Part shown: piece after piece, positions 48,197 through 57,850 of the stretch | How the letters are laid out: every line of letters starts with the position of its first letter | Numbering within the stretch: position 1 is the stretch's first letter | DNA from: Burkholderiaceae bacterium | GTDB taxonomy: Bacteria; Pseudomonadota; Gammaproteobacteria; Burkholderiales; Burkholderiaceae_B | Assembly: GCA_021208885.1 (NCBI GenBank) | Contig: JAJOJF010000048.1 | Location: 1 to 64,000, forward strand | Reading direction: 5' to 3' | Length of the DNA: 64,000 nucleotides | The notes under the pieces: generated by a model | Seen by the model: the letters and a program-made list of their open reading frames with translations, nothing else | The model's database searches: none | Told to the model about the DNA's origin: nothing | Position numbers and translations under genes: made by a program

Positions 48197-48826
48197 TCAA
48201 TCATGTTCGAGATCAAGATCTTCCAAAAAGCATTCTCCAAAAAATTTTCTGGCTGTGTCACTGTTGGTGGCCAAGCTCGGCGCAATAAATGACAGTGTCC
48301 AGGTCGCGTGAATTGGGTCACAGAGTGCTTGGCCGGTATCAGCGTGAAGACCTGAAGGGATATCAAGTGCCAGCACGGGCACTTGCCAGGCGTTGACAGT
48401 TTGAATCGCGTCCGTCCACGGCCTGTCTAAAGTCCGGGACAGTCCGATGCCAAACAGCCCGTCAATGACTACGTCGGGCTTGTCGGCAGGCAAGTCTGGC
48501 ATGACCGTGCCTCCAATTACCAACCAGTGCATCAGCGCATGTTTAGCATCTGCGGATGCATCGGGGGCTGCTTGTGGCATTACCACCGTTAAACGGTGAC
48601 CAAACTTGTGTAGTTCAGCTGCAGCTACTAACGCATCGCCCCCGTTATTGCCAGGCCCGACTAGCACCACGACGTGGCTTGCTGGTTTGATCTGGTCATG
48701 TAAAAACACCGCTGCCGAGGTGCCAGCACGTTGCATTAGCGGCAAGCCTTGTTCGAGACCCCGTTTCTCCAGCATGCGAATGGCGGCAATTGACAGAGCA
48801 GTCGATGGGTCAGTGGCTTTAATCAT
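48197..48826 (-). CDS. nnrE: NAD(P)H-hydrate epimerase, single-domain
   Basis: 209 residues, YjeF N-terminal domain only. Repairs damaged NAD(P)HX by epimerisation. Seen: GPGNNGGDALVAAAEL and DGLFGIGLSR plus LDIPSGLHADTG. Many bacteria fuse this to the ADP/ATP-dependent dehydratase (YjeF C-terminal); here the protein stops soon after the Rossmann fold with an unusual tail (NSDTARKFFGECFLEDLDL). The dehydratase must be encoded elsewhere. Confidence 0.85.
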   Translation of the reverse strand: MIKATDPSTALSIAAIRMLEKRGLEQGLPLMQRAGTSAAVFLHDQIKPASHVVVLVGPGNNGGDALVAAAELHKFGHRLTVVMPQAAPDASADAKHALMHWLVIGGTVMPDLPADKPDVVIDGLFGIGLSRTLDRPWTDAIQTVNAWQVPVLALDIPSGLHADTGQALCDPIHATWTLSFIAPSLATNSDTARKFFGECFLEDLDLEHD

Positions 48827-48966
48827 GTTTGATCTTGGTGCATACGAAGGGCAATGGCAGGTATTTACGTTCAGATGCTGTCAGTTGTACGACAGCTTTC
48901 CATTCTTGTCACGCACGTTGCCGATGAACCGATAGAATGGTGTCTTGGCTTGGTAAAGGTTTGGTT

Positions 48967-51798
48967 ATGGCATCAGAACGTGTGCGTCCGGAAGAACGAC
49001 CTTTGGTTGAAGATATTCGCTTGCTTGGCAGGTTGCTTGGCGAAGTAATTCGCGAGCAAGAAGGCAAAAAAGCATTTGATTTGATTGAGCGCATCCGGCA
49101 GTTGTCGGTGACGTTCCGACGCCATGATGATGATGAAGCTGACAAGACGCTAAAGCGCACGTTGCGCCAACTAAGCGACGAACAGGCTGTGAGCGTGATT
49201 CGCGCATTTACTTACTTCAGTCACTTGGCTAATTTGGCAGAAGACCGCCACTACATTCGGCGCCGGGTGTTTCATGAACGCGCCGGCCACCGCCAGAAGG
49301 GTAGTCTTGCTTTAGCGTTTGAGCGTCTGTCCGAAGCGGGCATCAAACGCGGGCAGGTGGCCAAGACACTGGCAAACAGTCATGTTTCACCAGTTTTGAC
49401 GGCACACCCAACGGAGGTTCAGCGCAAAAGCATTCTGGATGCAGAGCGCGCGATTGCCAGGCTGCTGGAAATGCGCGATCAAATTCGCGATCGTGGCGTT
49501 GATGTACTGCAAAAGCAAGAGCTTCTCGAGAATGAACGGCACATCAAGGCCCGGATTGTGCAGCTCTGGCAAACACGCTTGTTGCGATTTACCAAGTTGA
49601 CGGTGGCTGACGAGATCGAAAATTCCCTGAGTTATTACGAGTCGACTTTCTTGTCTGAGATTCCACGCCTGTACAAGCAGCTTGAGCGCGAGCTAGGCGT
49701 GGCTAATGTGCCATCGTTTTTAAGGATGGGGCAGTGGATAGGTGGCGACCGAGACGGCAATCCCAATGTCAATGCTGATACGTTGCGTGATGCACTGCGT
49801 CGTCAGTCTGAAGTTGCTGTGCGTCATCACCTGCGTGCGTTGCATTACTTGGGCGCTGAGCTCTCGATGTCTGCCATGCTGGTGCCAGTCGGTGCCGCCA
49901 TGCAGGCACTGGCTGATCGGTCTCCCGATCAGAATGTGCACCGTACCGATGAACCCTACCGCCGCGCGCTAACGGGCATGTATGCACGTCTGGCTGCTAC
50001 CCTCAGCGCTTTGACCGGACAAGAAGCTGCACGCCACGCCATTGCCCCACAAAACCCATATCTCACCCCCAATGAGTTGCTGGCTGACTTGCAAGTGATT
50101 CGTGAGTCGCTAGTGGCCAACAATGGTGCTGTCCTGGCGCAAGAGCGACTCGAGGATTTGATCCGGGCTGTTGATGTGTTTGGGTTTCATCTGGCAACAG
50201 TGGATCTGCGTCAAAGCTCAGATCAGCACGAGTTGGTGGTGGCTGAATTGTTACGCGTGGCGGACGTGTGTCCGGACTATCTAGCCCTTGATGAGACAGC
50301 TCGCACTGATTTGTTGACAAACGTGCTGCTACAAGCACGTCCCTTGCGTGTGCCGGGCGCCAAATACAGTGAGCTCGCTAAAAAAGAGCTTGATGTATTT
50401 GAAGCGACTGTTGAAGTCAGAAGAAGGTTTGGGCAAGCCGCGGTACGCCAGTACATCGTTAGTCACACCGAGACAGTGAGCGATTTGCTTGAAGTCTATC
50501 TCCTGCAAAAAGAGACCGGTCTTATGTCTGGCCCACTTGGTGGCCGATCTAACGGTGACGCCTCACAACCGGCCCGGGCAGCTCTCATCGTGGTCCCCTT
50601 GTTTGAAACCATCGGTGATCTGCAGCGCGCACCCACCATCATGCGCGATCTCTTTGCTGTGCCGCACCTCTTGGATTTGCTCAAGGCAAGCGGCGGTGAG
50701 CAGGAGATTATGTTGGGCTATTCGGACAGCAACAAAGATGGCGGGATTTTTACGAGCACCTGGGAGTTGTATCGAGCCGAACTGGCGTTGGTTGAGGTTT
50801 TTGAATCACTGGGCAAAAAGCATCAACTCACCATGCGACTGTTTCACGGCCGTGGTGGCACGGTAGGTCGTGGTGGTGGCCCAAGCTATGAAGCCATCCT
50901 GGCGCAGCCGCCAGGAACCGTGGGAGGGCAGATTCGACTGACCGAGCAGGGTGAGGTTATTGGCTCCAAGTATGCCAATCCTGACATAGGGCGTCGCAAT
51001 CTAGAGACGCTGGTGGCGGCAACACTTGAAGCCACGCTCTTGCAAACTCATGACCAAACGCCATCTGTCTATTTGGCTGCGGCACAGCGCTTGTCTGACG
51101 AGAGCTTTGCGGCATATCAGGCATTGGTCTACGGCACGCCAGAGTTTGCATCTTATTTTTTCGAGTCGACCCCGATACGGGAGATCGCGCAACTTAACAT
51201 TGGCTCCAGACCCGCTGCGCGGCCCAAGTCAGGCACTGATGGTCCCAAGATTCAGGACTTGCGCGCCATTCCCTGGGGGTTTAGTTGGGGTCAATGTCGC
51301 TTGACCTTGCCGGGCTGGCTCGGGTTTGGTGCGGCAGTCGATGCGTTTTTGAACGACCCGCCTGAAGGCATGAAGCGCAAGCAAGCGGTGGCTCTACTGC
51401 GAGAAATGTACGCCAAGTGGCCATTTTTTAGGGCTATTTTGTCGAACATGGACATGGTCATGGCAAAAAGTGACCTCGCCATTGCCAGTCGTTACGCGAG
51501 CCTGGTGTCAGACCGCAAAGTTCGCCAAACAGTGTTTGATGCCATCGCCGCGCGCTGGCACAGCACCCGTGAGGCGCTCGATCTCATCACTGAGCAAAAG
51601 TCGCGTTTGGCCAATAACCCTGCGTTAGCTCGTTCGATCCGGCACCGTTTCCCCTATATCGACCCCTTGCATCACCTTCAGGTCGAGCTCATCCGTCGAT
51701 TCCGGGAAAAACCCCTTGATCAAGCCAGTGAGCGCGGCAAGCGGGGTATTCATATCTCGATTAACGGGATTGCTGCAGGGCTACGCAACACGGGCTAG
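48967..51798 (+). CDS. ppc: Phosphoenolpyruvate carboxylase
   Basis: 943 residues from ATG 48967 (AAAGG eight bases before); the track GTG adds 10 residues. Carboxylates PEP to oxaloacetate to refill the TCA cycle. Catalytic His in [26 protein letters not shown] and [10 protein letters not shown] are conserved; the C-terminus ends NTG, as in allosterically inhibited enzymes. Divergent from nnrE. Confidence 0.97.
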   Translation: MASERVRPEERPLVEDIRLLGRLLGEVIREQEGKKAFDLIERIRQLSVTFRRHDDDEADKTLKRTLRQLSDEQAVSVIRAFTYFSHLANLAEDRHYIRRRVFHERAGHRQKGSLALAFERLSEAGIKRGQVAKTLANSHVSPVLTAHPTEVQRKSILDAERAIARLLEMRDQIRDRGVDVLQKQELLENERHIKARIVQLWQTRLLRFTKLTVADEIENSLSYYESTFLSEIPRLYKQLERELGVANVPSFLRMGQWIGGDRDGNPNVNADTLRDALRRQSEVAVRHHLRALHYLGAELSMSAMLVPVGAAMQALADRSPDQNVHRTDEPYRRALTGMYARLAATLSALTGQEAARHAIAPQNPYLTPNELLADLQVIRESLVANNGAVLAQERLEDLIRAVDVFGFHLATVDLRQSSDQHELVVAELLRVADVCPDYLALDETARTDLLTNVLLQARPLRVPGAKYSELAKKELDVFEATVEVRRRFGQAAVRQYIVSHTETVSDLLEVYLLQKETGLMSGPLGGRSNGDASQPARAALIVVPLFETIGDLQRAPTIMRDLFAVPHLLDLLKASGGEQEIMLGYSDSNKDGGIFTSTWELYRAELALVEVFESLGKKHQLTMRLFHGRGGTVGRGGGPSYEAILAQPPGTVGGQIRLTEQGEVIGSKYANPDIGRRNLETLVAATLEATLLQTHDQTPSVYLAAAQRLSDESFAAYQALVYGTPEFASYFFESTPIREIAQLNIGSRPAARPKSGTDGPKIQDLRAIPWGFSWGQCRLTLPGWLGFGAAVDAFLNDPPEGMKRKQAVALLREMYAKWPFFRAILSNMDMVMAKSDLAIASRYASLVSDRKVRQTVFDAIAARWHSTREALDLITEQKSRLANNPALARSIRHRFPYIDPLHHLQVELIRRFREKPLDQASERGKRGIHISINGIAAGLRNTG

Positions 51799-51833
51799 GA
51801 ACACGGATCGATCCAACAAGGTGACGCAGATGG

Positions 51834-51842
51834 TGCTATAAT
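51834..51842 (+). promoter_or_regulatory. tRNA-Arg promoter, extended -10
   Basis: TGCTATAAT, a perfect -10 with TGn extension, ends 12 bases before the tRNA. No clear -35 at 17 bp. Confidence 0.6.
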
Positions 51843-51854
51843 TCGATTCCTTTA

Positions 51855-51931
51855 GCGCCCGTAGCTCAGTTGGATAGAGTACTTGGCTACGAACCAAGGG
51901 GTCGTGGGTTCGAATCCTGCCGGGCGCGCCA
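51855..51931 (+). tRNA. tRNA-Arg(ACG)
   Basis: 77 nt with CCA. Acceptor GCGCCCG/CGGGCGC; anticodon stem CTTGG/CCAAG, loop CTACGAA, anticodon ACG (inosine-modified in bacteria); T-loop TTCGAAT. Confidence 0.96.
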
Positions 51932-51939
51932 GTATGCCG

Positions 51940-51965
51940 GGGCCGATCGTTAGATCGGCCCTTTT
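51940..51965 (+). terminator. Terminator after tRNA-Arg
   Basis: GGGCCGATC/GATCGGCCC with loop GTTA and TTTT directly after. Nothing else is recognised between 51966 and 52110. Confidence 0.88.
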
Positions 51966-52110
51966 CGTATGGGGCGTCGGTTCGTGCACCTATCAGGTGC
52001 ATGCATTGACCACTGTTGCTTGTCAGGACTAGCTTTGTCAGTGCTAGCATACGAAGTTTTACAGCGGTGTTGCGTACCATGACAACAAGTCATGCTAGAC
52101 ACTCATTGCC

Positions 52111-53214
52111 GTGGAGCCTCTGGTGATTCGGCTCGAGCCACGCCAGGCTCCTAGCGCATCCATGCGGGTAGCCACGCCCGTGCTCGCCATCGTCCTGACC
52201 ATTGTGACGGGATTGTTCATATTTGCGCTTCTTGGCAAGGATCCTGTTCGTGGGTTCGAGGTCTTCTTCGTCAATCCACTCAAGACGACCTATGGTGTCT
52301 CCGAGTGGCTATTGAAAGCCACGCCTTTAGCGCTCTGCGCAGCCGGCTTGGCAGTGGGTTTTCGGGCGAGCGTCTGGAACATCGGTGCTGAGGGGCAATT
52401 CATTGTGGGTGCCATTGGCGCAACATTTGTCGCGCTTTATGTGGGCTCTATCCCCGTGGTCACCCTGGTCTTGATGGTTGTGCTGGGTGTGGCAGCTGGT
52501 GCTGCCTGGGCTGCCATTCCCGCATTTCTCAGAACCCGCTTTAATGCCAGTGAGATCCTGGTGTCGCTTATGCTGGTCTACGTGGCCGAACTCTTGGTGT
52601 CATGGCTGGTGTTTGGACCATTGCGCGATCCAATGGGTTTTAATTTTCCACAAACCGTCATGTTTGAGCCCGAGGCTTTATTGCCCATTCTCGTGCCCGG
52701 CACGCGCCTAAACCTCGTGCTCGGTTTCGTGGTTGTGGCGTTATTAGCTACCTATGTGCTGGTCTTTAAAACCCATCTTGGCTTCAAAATGCGAGTAGCG
52801 GGTGAGTCCCCAAGTGCCGCTCGCTATGCTGGCATTCCTGCAAAAGCCATGATTTGGCTGGGACTGTTGATTGGTGGTGGCTGTGCAGGCTTGGCTGGCA
52901 TGGCTGAAGTGGCCGGCCCGATGGGGCAACTGACCGACAAGGTGGGCAGTGGCTACGGATTTGCGGCGATTATTGTGGCCTTTGTGGGTCGCTTGCACCC
53001 TGTGGGCATTGCCTTGGCTTCTTTGCTGATGGCCCTCTTTTTTATTGGAGGCGAGCAGGCTCAGCAATATTTGGGATTGCCAGGTTCGATTTCCATGGTG
53101 TTTCAGGGGTTGCTGCTCTTTTACTTGTTGGCAACTGATGTATTGATTGGCTACCGGATTCGTTTTGCGCGACAGCCAAACGTAGCCGCCAAGTCTGAGG
53201 CGAGGATGAGTTAA
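52111..53214 (+). CDS. BMP-type nucleoside ABC transporter permease 1
   Basis: 367 residues, BPD_transp_2 family with about nine membrane helices. VGFRASVWNIGAEGQFIVGAI is the family signature. Partner of the next permease and of the BMP lipoprotein-family binding protein, like YufP-YufQ/NupP-NupQ systems for purine nucleosides. Start is GTG 52111. In known operons the ATPase gene comes just upstream; here the neighbour upstream is tRNA-Arg and no ATPase is present. Confidence 0.87.
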   Translation: MEPLVIRLEPRQAPSASMRVATPVLAIVLTIVTGLFIFALLGKDPVRGFEVFFVNPLKTTYGVSEWLLKATPLALCAAGLAVGFRASVWNIGAEGQFIVGAIGATFVALYVGSIPVVTLVLMVVLGVAAGAAWAAIPAFLRTRFNASEILVSLMLVYVAELLVSWLVFGPLRDPMGFNFPQTVMFEPEALLPILVPGTRLNLVLGFVVVALLATYVLVFKTHLGFKMRVAGESPSAARYAGIPAKAMIWLGLLIGGGCAGLAGMAEVAGPMGQLTDKVGSGYGFAAIIVAFVGRLHPVGIALASLLMALFFIGGEQAQQYLGLPGSISMVFQGLLLFYLLATDVLIGYRIRFARQPNVAAKSEARMS

Positions 53215-53218
53215 GGCC

Positions 53219-54148
53219 ATGGACTTGCTGACTTCCATTCTGTTTGCCACTGTGGTCGCTGGCACGCCTTTACTGCTTGTGGCCTTGGGTGAGCTTGTCT
53301 GCGAGAAGTCAGGCATGCTCAATCTCGGTGCCGAAGGGATGATGTCGGTGGGGGCGGTTGCCGCATTTGTGGCGGCGTTTACGTTCGAATCGACCCTGTT
53401 GGGTGTGACAAGTGGAATTCTCGCCGGTGCTTTGCTCAGTCTCGTCTTTGCGTTTATTACGGTGCACCTGATGGCCAACCAGGTGGCCACTGGGCTGGCC
53501 GTTGCGATATTTGGAGTTGGGCTCGCTGCATTTTTAGGCAAGCCCTTTGAGGCCAAGGTATTGACTTCGATAAAGCCCACTGAAATCCCCTTTTTGTCGG
53601 AGTTGCCGTTTATTGGTCCGGCGTTGTTCGGTCAGCAATGGATTGTGTATGTCACTTGGGCAATATTTGCTGCAGTAGTCTGGTTTCTCGCTAAAACCCG
53701 TGGTGGTCTGGTGTTAAAAGCCGTGGGTGAGTCACCCGATGCGGCCAACTCAATTGGCATTGACGTAATCAAGGTGCGCTACTTGGCGATTTTGTTTGGC
53801 GGTGCCATGGCGGGCTTAGGCGGAGCGTTCTTGTCGCTGTTTCACACACCGATGTGGGCCGAAGGCATGGTCGCTGGCAAGGGTTGGATTGCGCTGGCGC
53901 TGGTGGTGTTTGCCACCTGGCGGCCCTGGCGGGTCCTGTTTGGCGCTTATCTCTTTGGCGGCGTCATGATATCTCAGTTGTTTGTGCAGTCCTCCCCCAT
54001 TCCGATTAAGATTCCGGCTCAATTTCTCTCGGCTCTGCCGTATATTGCAACAATCGTGGTGTTGGTGCTGATTTCTCGCAATGTCAAGATGATCAGGTTG
54101 AACTCCCCGGCTTCTCTTGGTAAACCATTTCAAAAGGAACGCGCATGA
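53219..54148 (+). CDS. BMP-type nucleoside ABC transporter permease 2
   Basis: 309 residues, second BPD_transp_2 permease. ERT-like signature CEKSGMLNLGAEGMMSVGAV; GESPDAANSIGIDV is the cytoplasmic coupling loop. Four bases after permease 1; its stop overlaps the binding-protein start as ATGA. Confidence 0.87.
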   Translation: MDLLTSILFATVVAGTPLLLVALGELVCEKSGMLNLGAEGMMSVGAVAAFVAAFTFESTLLGVTSGILAGALLSLVFAFITVHLMANQVATGLAVAIFGVGLAAFLGKPFEAKVLTSIKPTEIPFLSELPFIGPALFGQQWIVYVTWAIFAAVVWFLAKTRGGLVLKAVGESPDAANSIGIDVIKVRYLAILFGGAMAGLGGAFLSLFHTPMWAEGMVAGKGWIALALVVFATWRPWRVLFGAYLFGGVMISQLFVQSSPIPIKIPAQFLSALPYIATIVVLVLISRNVKMIRLNSPASLGKPFQKERA

Positions 54149-55233
54149 AAAACCGTCGCATGTTGTTTCAGGCTGGCTTAGCCTCATTAGCTTTGACTGC
54201 TGCTGGCTTTCTATCCAGTGCCCAGGCACAAGACCCCTTGAAGGTTGGCTTTGTGTATGTCAGTCCAATTGGTGATGCAGGTTGGACCTATCAGCATGAC
54301 CTCGGTCGCAAACAGATGGAGCAGGCTTTGGGCGACAAAGTCACCACTTCATTTGTGGAAAGCGTGCCCGAAGGCGCTGATGCCGAGCGTGTGATTCGCG
54401 AGATGGCAGCCAGTGGACACGACCTGATTTTTGCAACGAGCTTTGGCTACATGAACTACGTAGACCGCGTGTCCAAGCAGTTCCCGAACGTCAAGTTCAT
54501 GCATGCTACTGGCTATAAGAGTGGCCCGAATTTCCACAACTACAACGCCCGCTTTTATGAAGGCCGCTACCTGACCGGGGTCATCGCTGGCGAGATGTCC
54601 AAGAGCAATGTGCTTGGTTACATCGCTGCATTCCCGATTCCTGAGGTGCTGCAAGGCATCAACGCCTTTACGCTGGGCGCACAAAGCGTGAACCCGAATA
54701 TTGAAGTTCGCGTCATCTGGGTCAACAGCTGGTATGACCCAGGCAAAGAGCGTGAAGCTGCTTTGGCATTGATCGCCCAAGGCGCTGATGTCATTACGCA
54801 TCACACGGATTCGACGGCTGCCGTGCAGGCTGCCCAAGAAAAAGGCGTGTACGCAGTGGCTTATCACTCCGACATGTCCAAATATGGCAAAGACGCCCAT
54901 TTGACTGCCACGACCCATCACTGGGGTGACTACTACACCCGAGCCGCTCAAAAGGCACTCAACGAAAACGGCATGGTTGAGTCGATCTGGGGTGGCATCA
55001 AAGACGGCTTCATTGATATCGCGCCGATTAACCCAGTCGTGCCCCAGGCCACGCAGGACAAAGTTGCCCAGTTAAAGCAACAGATCAAAGATGGCAGCTT
55101 CCATCCGTTTACAGGTCCTGTTCTCGCGCAAGACGGCAAGGAAGTGTTGCCTGCGGGCCAGACCATGAGCGATGAGGCGTTAGGTCAGATGAACTACTAC
55201 GTCAAGGGCGTGAGCTCAAAGATGCCAAATTAA
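54145..55233 (+). CDS. BMP-family substrate-binding protein
   Basis: 362 residues. Signal peptide (MKNRRMLFQAGLASLALTAA...AQA) then PLKVGFVYVSPIGDAGWTYQHD, the BMP/Med family start. It has no lipobox, so it is a free periplasmic protein. The family binds purine nucleosides or related compounds; the exact ligand is unknown. Third gene of the transporter operon, followed by a 19-bp hairpin. Confidence 0.9.
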   Translation: MKNRRMLFQAGLASLALTAAGFLSSAQAQDPLKVGFVYVSPIGDAGWTYQHDLGRKQMEQALGDKVTTSFVESVPEGADAERVIREMAASGHDLIFATSFGYMNYVDRVSKQFPNVKFMHATGYKSGPNFHNYNARFYEGRYLTGVIAGEMSKSNVLGYIAAFPIPEVLQGINAFTLGAQSVNPNIEVRVIWVNSWYDPGKEREAALALIAQGADVITHHTDSTAAVQAAQEKGVYAVAYHSDMSKYGKDAHLTATTHHWGDYYTRAAQKALNENGMVESIWGGIKDGFIDIAPINPVVPQATQDKVAQLKQQIKDGSFHPFTGPVLAQDGKEVLPAGQTMSDEALGQMNYYVKGVSSKMPN

Positions 55234-55308
55234 TCTGGATACTCAATGGCTGCGGTGTCAGCGCAAGCCCCGCGCTTGCCTGAGACTTAAACGTCACGAG
55301 CCTCTGCA

Positions 55309-55349
55309 ATCAAACATCAAGCCCCGCGTTGCGGGGCTTGATGTTTGAT
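55309..55349. terminator. 19-bp perfect hairpin after BMP gene
   Basis: ATCAAACATCAAGCCCCGC and its exact reverse complement enclose loop GTT. No T-run follows, so it may be a transcript-stabilising or bidirectional terminator structure. Confidence 0.6.
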
Positions 55350-55476
55350 GACGCCATGGGTTGAGTATCATCTAATCAGACGGTGTATTCGGCAACAAAC
55401 TTGGCTCTAGTCAGGCCGTGAAAAGCCTAAGCAGTGTTACTGTGAAGTTTGCTGAGTTCATTGCAGGAGATAAATC

Positions 55477-56223
55477 ATGACAGCTTTGAATCTATCTGAA
55501 TCAGTGGTGCTCATCACAGGCGGGGCGCGGGGTATTGGTGCGGCAACCGCCAAATGCCTGGTTGATGCGGGTGCCAAGGTTATGGTGGCGGATGTGCTTG
55601 ACGATGAGGCAAAGGCATTGGCAGCCTCTCTCGGTGACAAGGCGAGCTATTGTCATCTCGATGTGACGCAAGTCTCGCAATGGCAGGCCGCAGTCGAGCA
55701 CTGCCTAAAAACCTTCGGCAAGCTCAATGGTCTCTTTAATAACGCCGGCATTGCTTCGTTTAATGGCATCGAAGAAGAAACACCCGAGGGATTTCAGCGG
55801 GTGATCGACATTAACCTGCTTGGCGTATTCTTGGGTATTCAGGCGGTCATAGAGCCAATCAAGCAAGTCGGAGGGGGTGTGATTGTTAACATGTCCTCGA
55901 CCGCTGGTTTGCAAGGCTATGCCGGTTTGTCAGCCTACGTCGCAAGCAAATGGGGAGTCAGAGGGCTGACCAAGGCCGTCGCGCTGGATCTCGCACCGCA
56001 TCATATTCGGGTGCTGTCTATTCACCCAGGTCCTATCCGCACGCCCATGACATCGGGGATGCCAGAGGCAGCGGTTGCCGCTCAACCCATTTCCCGGTTT
56101 GGTGAACCGGATGAAGTGGCCAACATGGTTCGTTTCATGATGGCCGAAGCCTCATTTAGCACGGGTAGTGAGTTCGTGGTCGATGGTGGTGCAGTCACCG
56201 GGCAGGTATTGCCACTGAAATGA
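55477..56223 (+). CDS. SDR-family oxidoreductase
   Basis: 248 residues, classical short-chain dehydrogenase. Cofactor motif TGGARGIG (about 14-21), NNAG, catalytic Ser in MSSTAGLQ and YVASKWG (YxxxK), and C-terminal FVVDGGAVTG. It resembles 3-alpha- or 20-beta-hydroxysteroid dehydrogenase-like enzymes; the substrate cannot be told. Asp after the second beta strand (VADVLDD) favours NAD. AGGAG precedes ATG. Confidence 0.9.
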   Translation: MTALNLSESVVLITGGARGIGAATAKCLVDAGAKVMVADVLDDEAKALAASLGDKASYCHLDVTQVSQWQAAVEHCLKTFGKLNGLFNNAGIASFNGIEEETPEGFQRVIDINLLGVFLGIQAVIEPIKQVGGGVIVNMSSTAGLQGYAGLSAYVASKWGVRGLTKAVALDLAPHHIRVLSIHPGPIRTPMTSGMPEAAVAAQPISRFGEPDEVANMVRFMMAEASFSTGSEFVVDGGAVTGQVLPLK

Positions 56224-56310
56224 TCGCAACGATTGCGACGGAAGTTCCGTTTGTGTGTGATCGCGCTATCCGTTAGCATCGCAGGTACTGTAACTGGATA
56301 GGAAACCGAG

Positions 56311-56688
56311 ATGTCATTCTTTGAGGCGATTGCAGCCTGCTTTGGCAAGTACGCCACGTTTTCTGGTCGCGCATCGCGAGCGGAGTATTGGTGGTTTGCG
56401 CTGTTCACGATTCTGGCTTGGCTGATTATCAACGCATTGGTGTCATCGTTTGTTGGTCCACAAATTGGCATCAACACCTCTTATGTGTTTTTGTTGTTGG
56501 TGTTGTTGCCAAGTCTGGCTGTTGGTGCTCGGCGCTTGCATGATATGAATGTCTCAGCCTGGTGGTTATTGCTGCACACGACTGGTGTGGGTTCAGTGAT
56601 TTTGTGTATTTGGATGTTATTTCCTGGTTCAACCGGCGCGAATCGATTTGGTGCGCCGGTGGTTGACCCTGAAGACGTATCGCGTTAG
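56311..56688 (+). CDS. DUF805 membrane protein
   Basis: 125 residues with three to four membrane helices and the DUF805 signatures GRASRAEYWWFALF near the N-terminus and VGARRLHDMNVSAWWLLL centrally, ending GANRFGAP. Unknown function; widespread. AGGAAACCGAG precedes ATG. Confidence 0.88.
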   Translation: MSFFEAIAACFGKYATFSGRASRAEYWWFALFTILAWLIINALVSSFVGPQIGINTSYVFLLLVLLPSLAVGARRLHDMNVSAWWLLLHTTGVGSVILCIWMLFPGSTGANRFGAPVVDPEDVSR

Positions 56689-56691
56689 CGG

Positions 56692-56844
56692 TTAACCATA
56701 GATCTTGCACATATCACCAGCCGTTGGTGTCGGTTCGTAGAAAATGACTATCAGAACCAGCAGCACTAGGATGACAATCAGGGCTGAGATACAGCCCTTG
56801 CCGCAAGAGAAGCCATCATTGTTTGACGCTGGTGAACCCGACAT
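56692..56844 (-). CDS. 50-aa single-pass membrane protein, last gene of TehA operon
   Basis: Below the track cutoff. MSGSPASNNDGFSCGKGCIS, then the hydrophobic helix ALIVILVLLVLIVIF, then EPTPTAGDMCKIYG. Three cysteines (CGKGC before the helix, one after) and the position 17 bp after the TehA-like gene on the same strand argue that it is real. The ribosome binding site is weak (AGGA 15 bases away). Not recognised; a metal or redox role for CGKGC is conceivable. Confidence 0.55.
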   Translation of the reverse strand: MSGSPASNNDGFSCGKGCISALIVILVLLVLIVIFYEPTPTAGDMCKIYG

Positions 56845-56861
56845 CGTTTGTCTTGGTGATC

Positions 56862-57824
56862 CTAATGCGCGGGTTCTGGCGCAAGCAGTTTGCCGGCAAA
56901 TAAAGCCATGAGCGTCTTATAGACCAGATACACGACAACAACCGTCAGCAGTGCCAGCAGTCCCCATGCCAGCGCGATATAGCCAAACAGGCTGGTCAAT
57001 TGCCCCATCTCAAAACTGGCCACCGTCATGGCGGCAATCGGGAATGAGTATGCCCAACCTGAAATAAAGAAAGGCAGTTTGAGAAACTTGACCGCATTGA
57101 TGCCAAGCAGTAAGGCAAGAAATAGTGCCGTGAAATACAAGATGCGGGCAAAGGCATCAAGCGCCATGCCATTTAGGCTTAAGTACGACACAAAGCCCAC
57201 GGCTGGGGGTGCAAGAAGAATAAACAGCGTTGGGCGCATGCGATCGATCAGCGCATCATGAAAGATCAAACGGTTCATCACCAAAGTGGTTAGCACGATC
57301 CAGAACACAACACCAATACTGAAGAAAAACCAGCTGATTTCGATCTGGCCGAATCGCATGCCAGCAATCGGCACCAGAATGTTGCCCACCACTGGAATAA
57401 ACCAGGCTGGATTCAAGTGCCCGACTTGATAGTGTGAATGATGGATCCAGCTATTCATGGTGAATAGGGTTGCCACTAGCATGGCACTGATGCCAGCCCA
57501 CCAGATGGGTGCAGCAAAAGTCGGTTCGATACCAGACCACAGGGTGGACACCAGAATCAGACCAATCGGGATTGCCGCGAAGAAGTTCAGTTTGATGGGA
57601 TGTCGGGCCTCGTCACAAACTGCCGGCCAGTACCTTGAGGCTTTTAGTGCATACATCAGCAGCAGGAAGGCCAGCAAGGCACTTGTGATAATGGCGGCAA
57701 CCAAGCCAATGCCGCTAGCAACAGGCCAGCCCATGTTGCCGGCTTTTAGCCAGCCAAGCGTCAAACCAGACATTCCCATGACGCTGGCAAAAATCGCAAT
57801 AGGCAAGTGGGCAAGTTTGTTCAT
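56862..57824 (-). CDS. TehA/SLAC1-family (TDT) anion channel or exporter
   Basis: 320 residues, ten predicted membrane helices, with the family segments LNPAWFIPVVGNILVPIAG and LLAPPAVGFVSYLS. The family includes TehA, the SLAC1 anion channel, the malate transporter Mae1 and the sulphite pump Ssu1; the substrate here is unknown. Second gene of a three-gene operon behind an NNR/DNR-type box, suggesting export or channel activity needed at low oxygen or under nitrosative stress. Confidence 0.8.
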   Translation of the reverse strand: MNKLAHLPIAIFASVMGMSGLTLGWLKAGNMGWPVASGIGLVAAIITSALLAFLLLMYALKASRYWPAVCDEARHPIKLNFFAAIPIGLILVSTLWSGIEPTFAAPIWWAGISAMLVATLFTMNSWIHHSHYQVGHLNPAWFIPVVGNILVPIAGMRFGQIEISWFFFSIGVVFWIVLTTLVMNRLIFHDALIDRMRPTLFILLAPPAVGFVSYLSLNGMALDAFARILYFTALFLALLLGINAVKFLKLPFFISGWAYSFPIAAMTVASFEMGQLTSLFGYIALAWGLLALLTVVVVYLVYKTLMALFAGKLLAPEPAH

Positions 57825-57850
57825 GTGAATCGGTTTCCAGAGTGAAGCGT

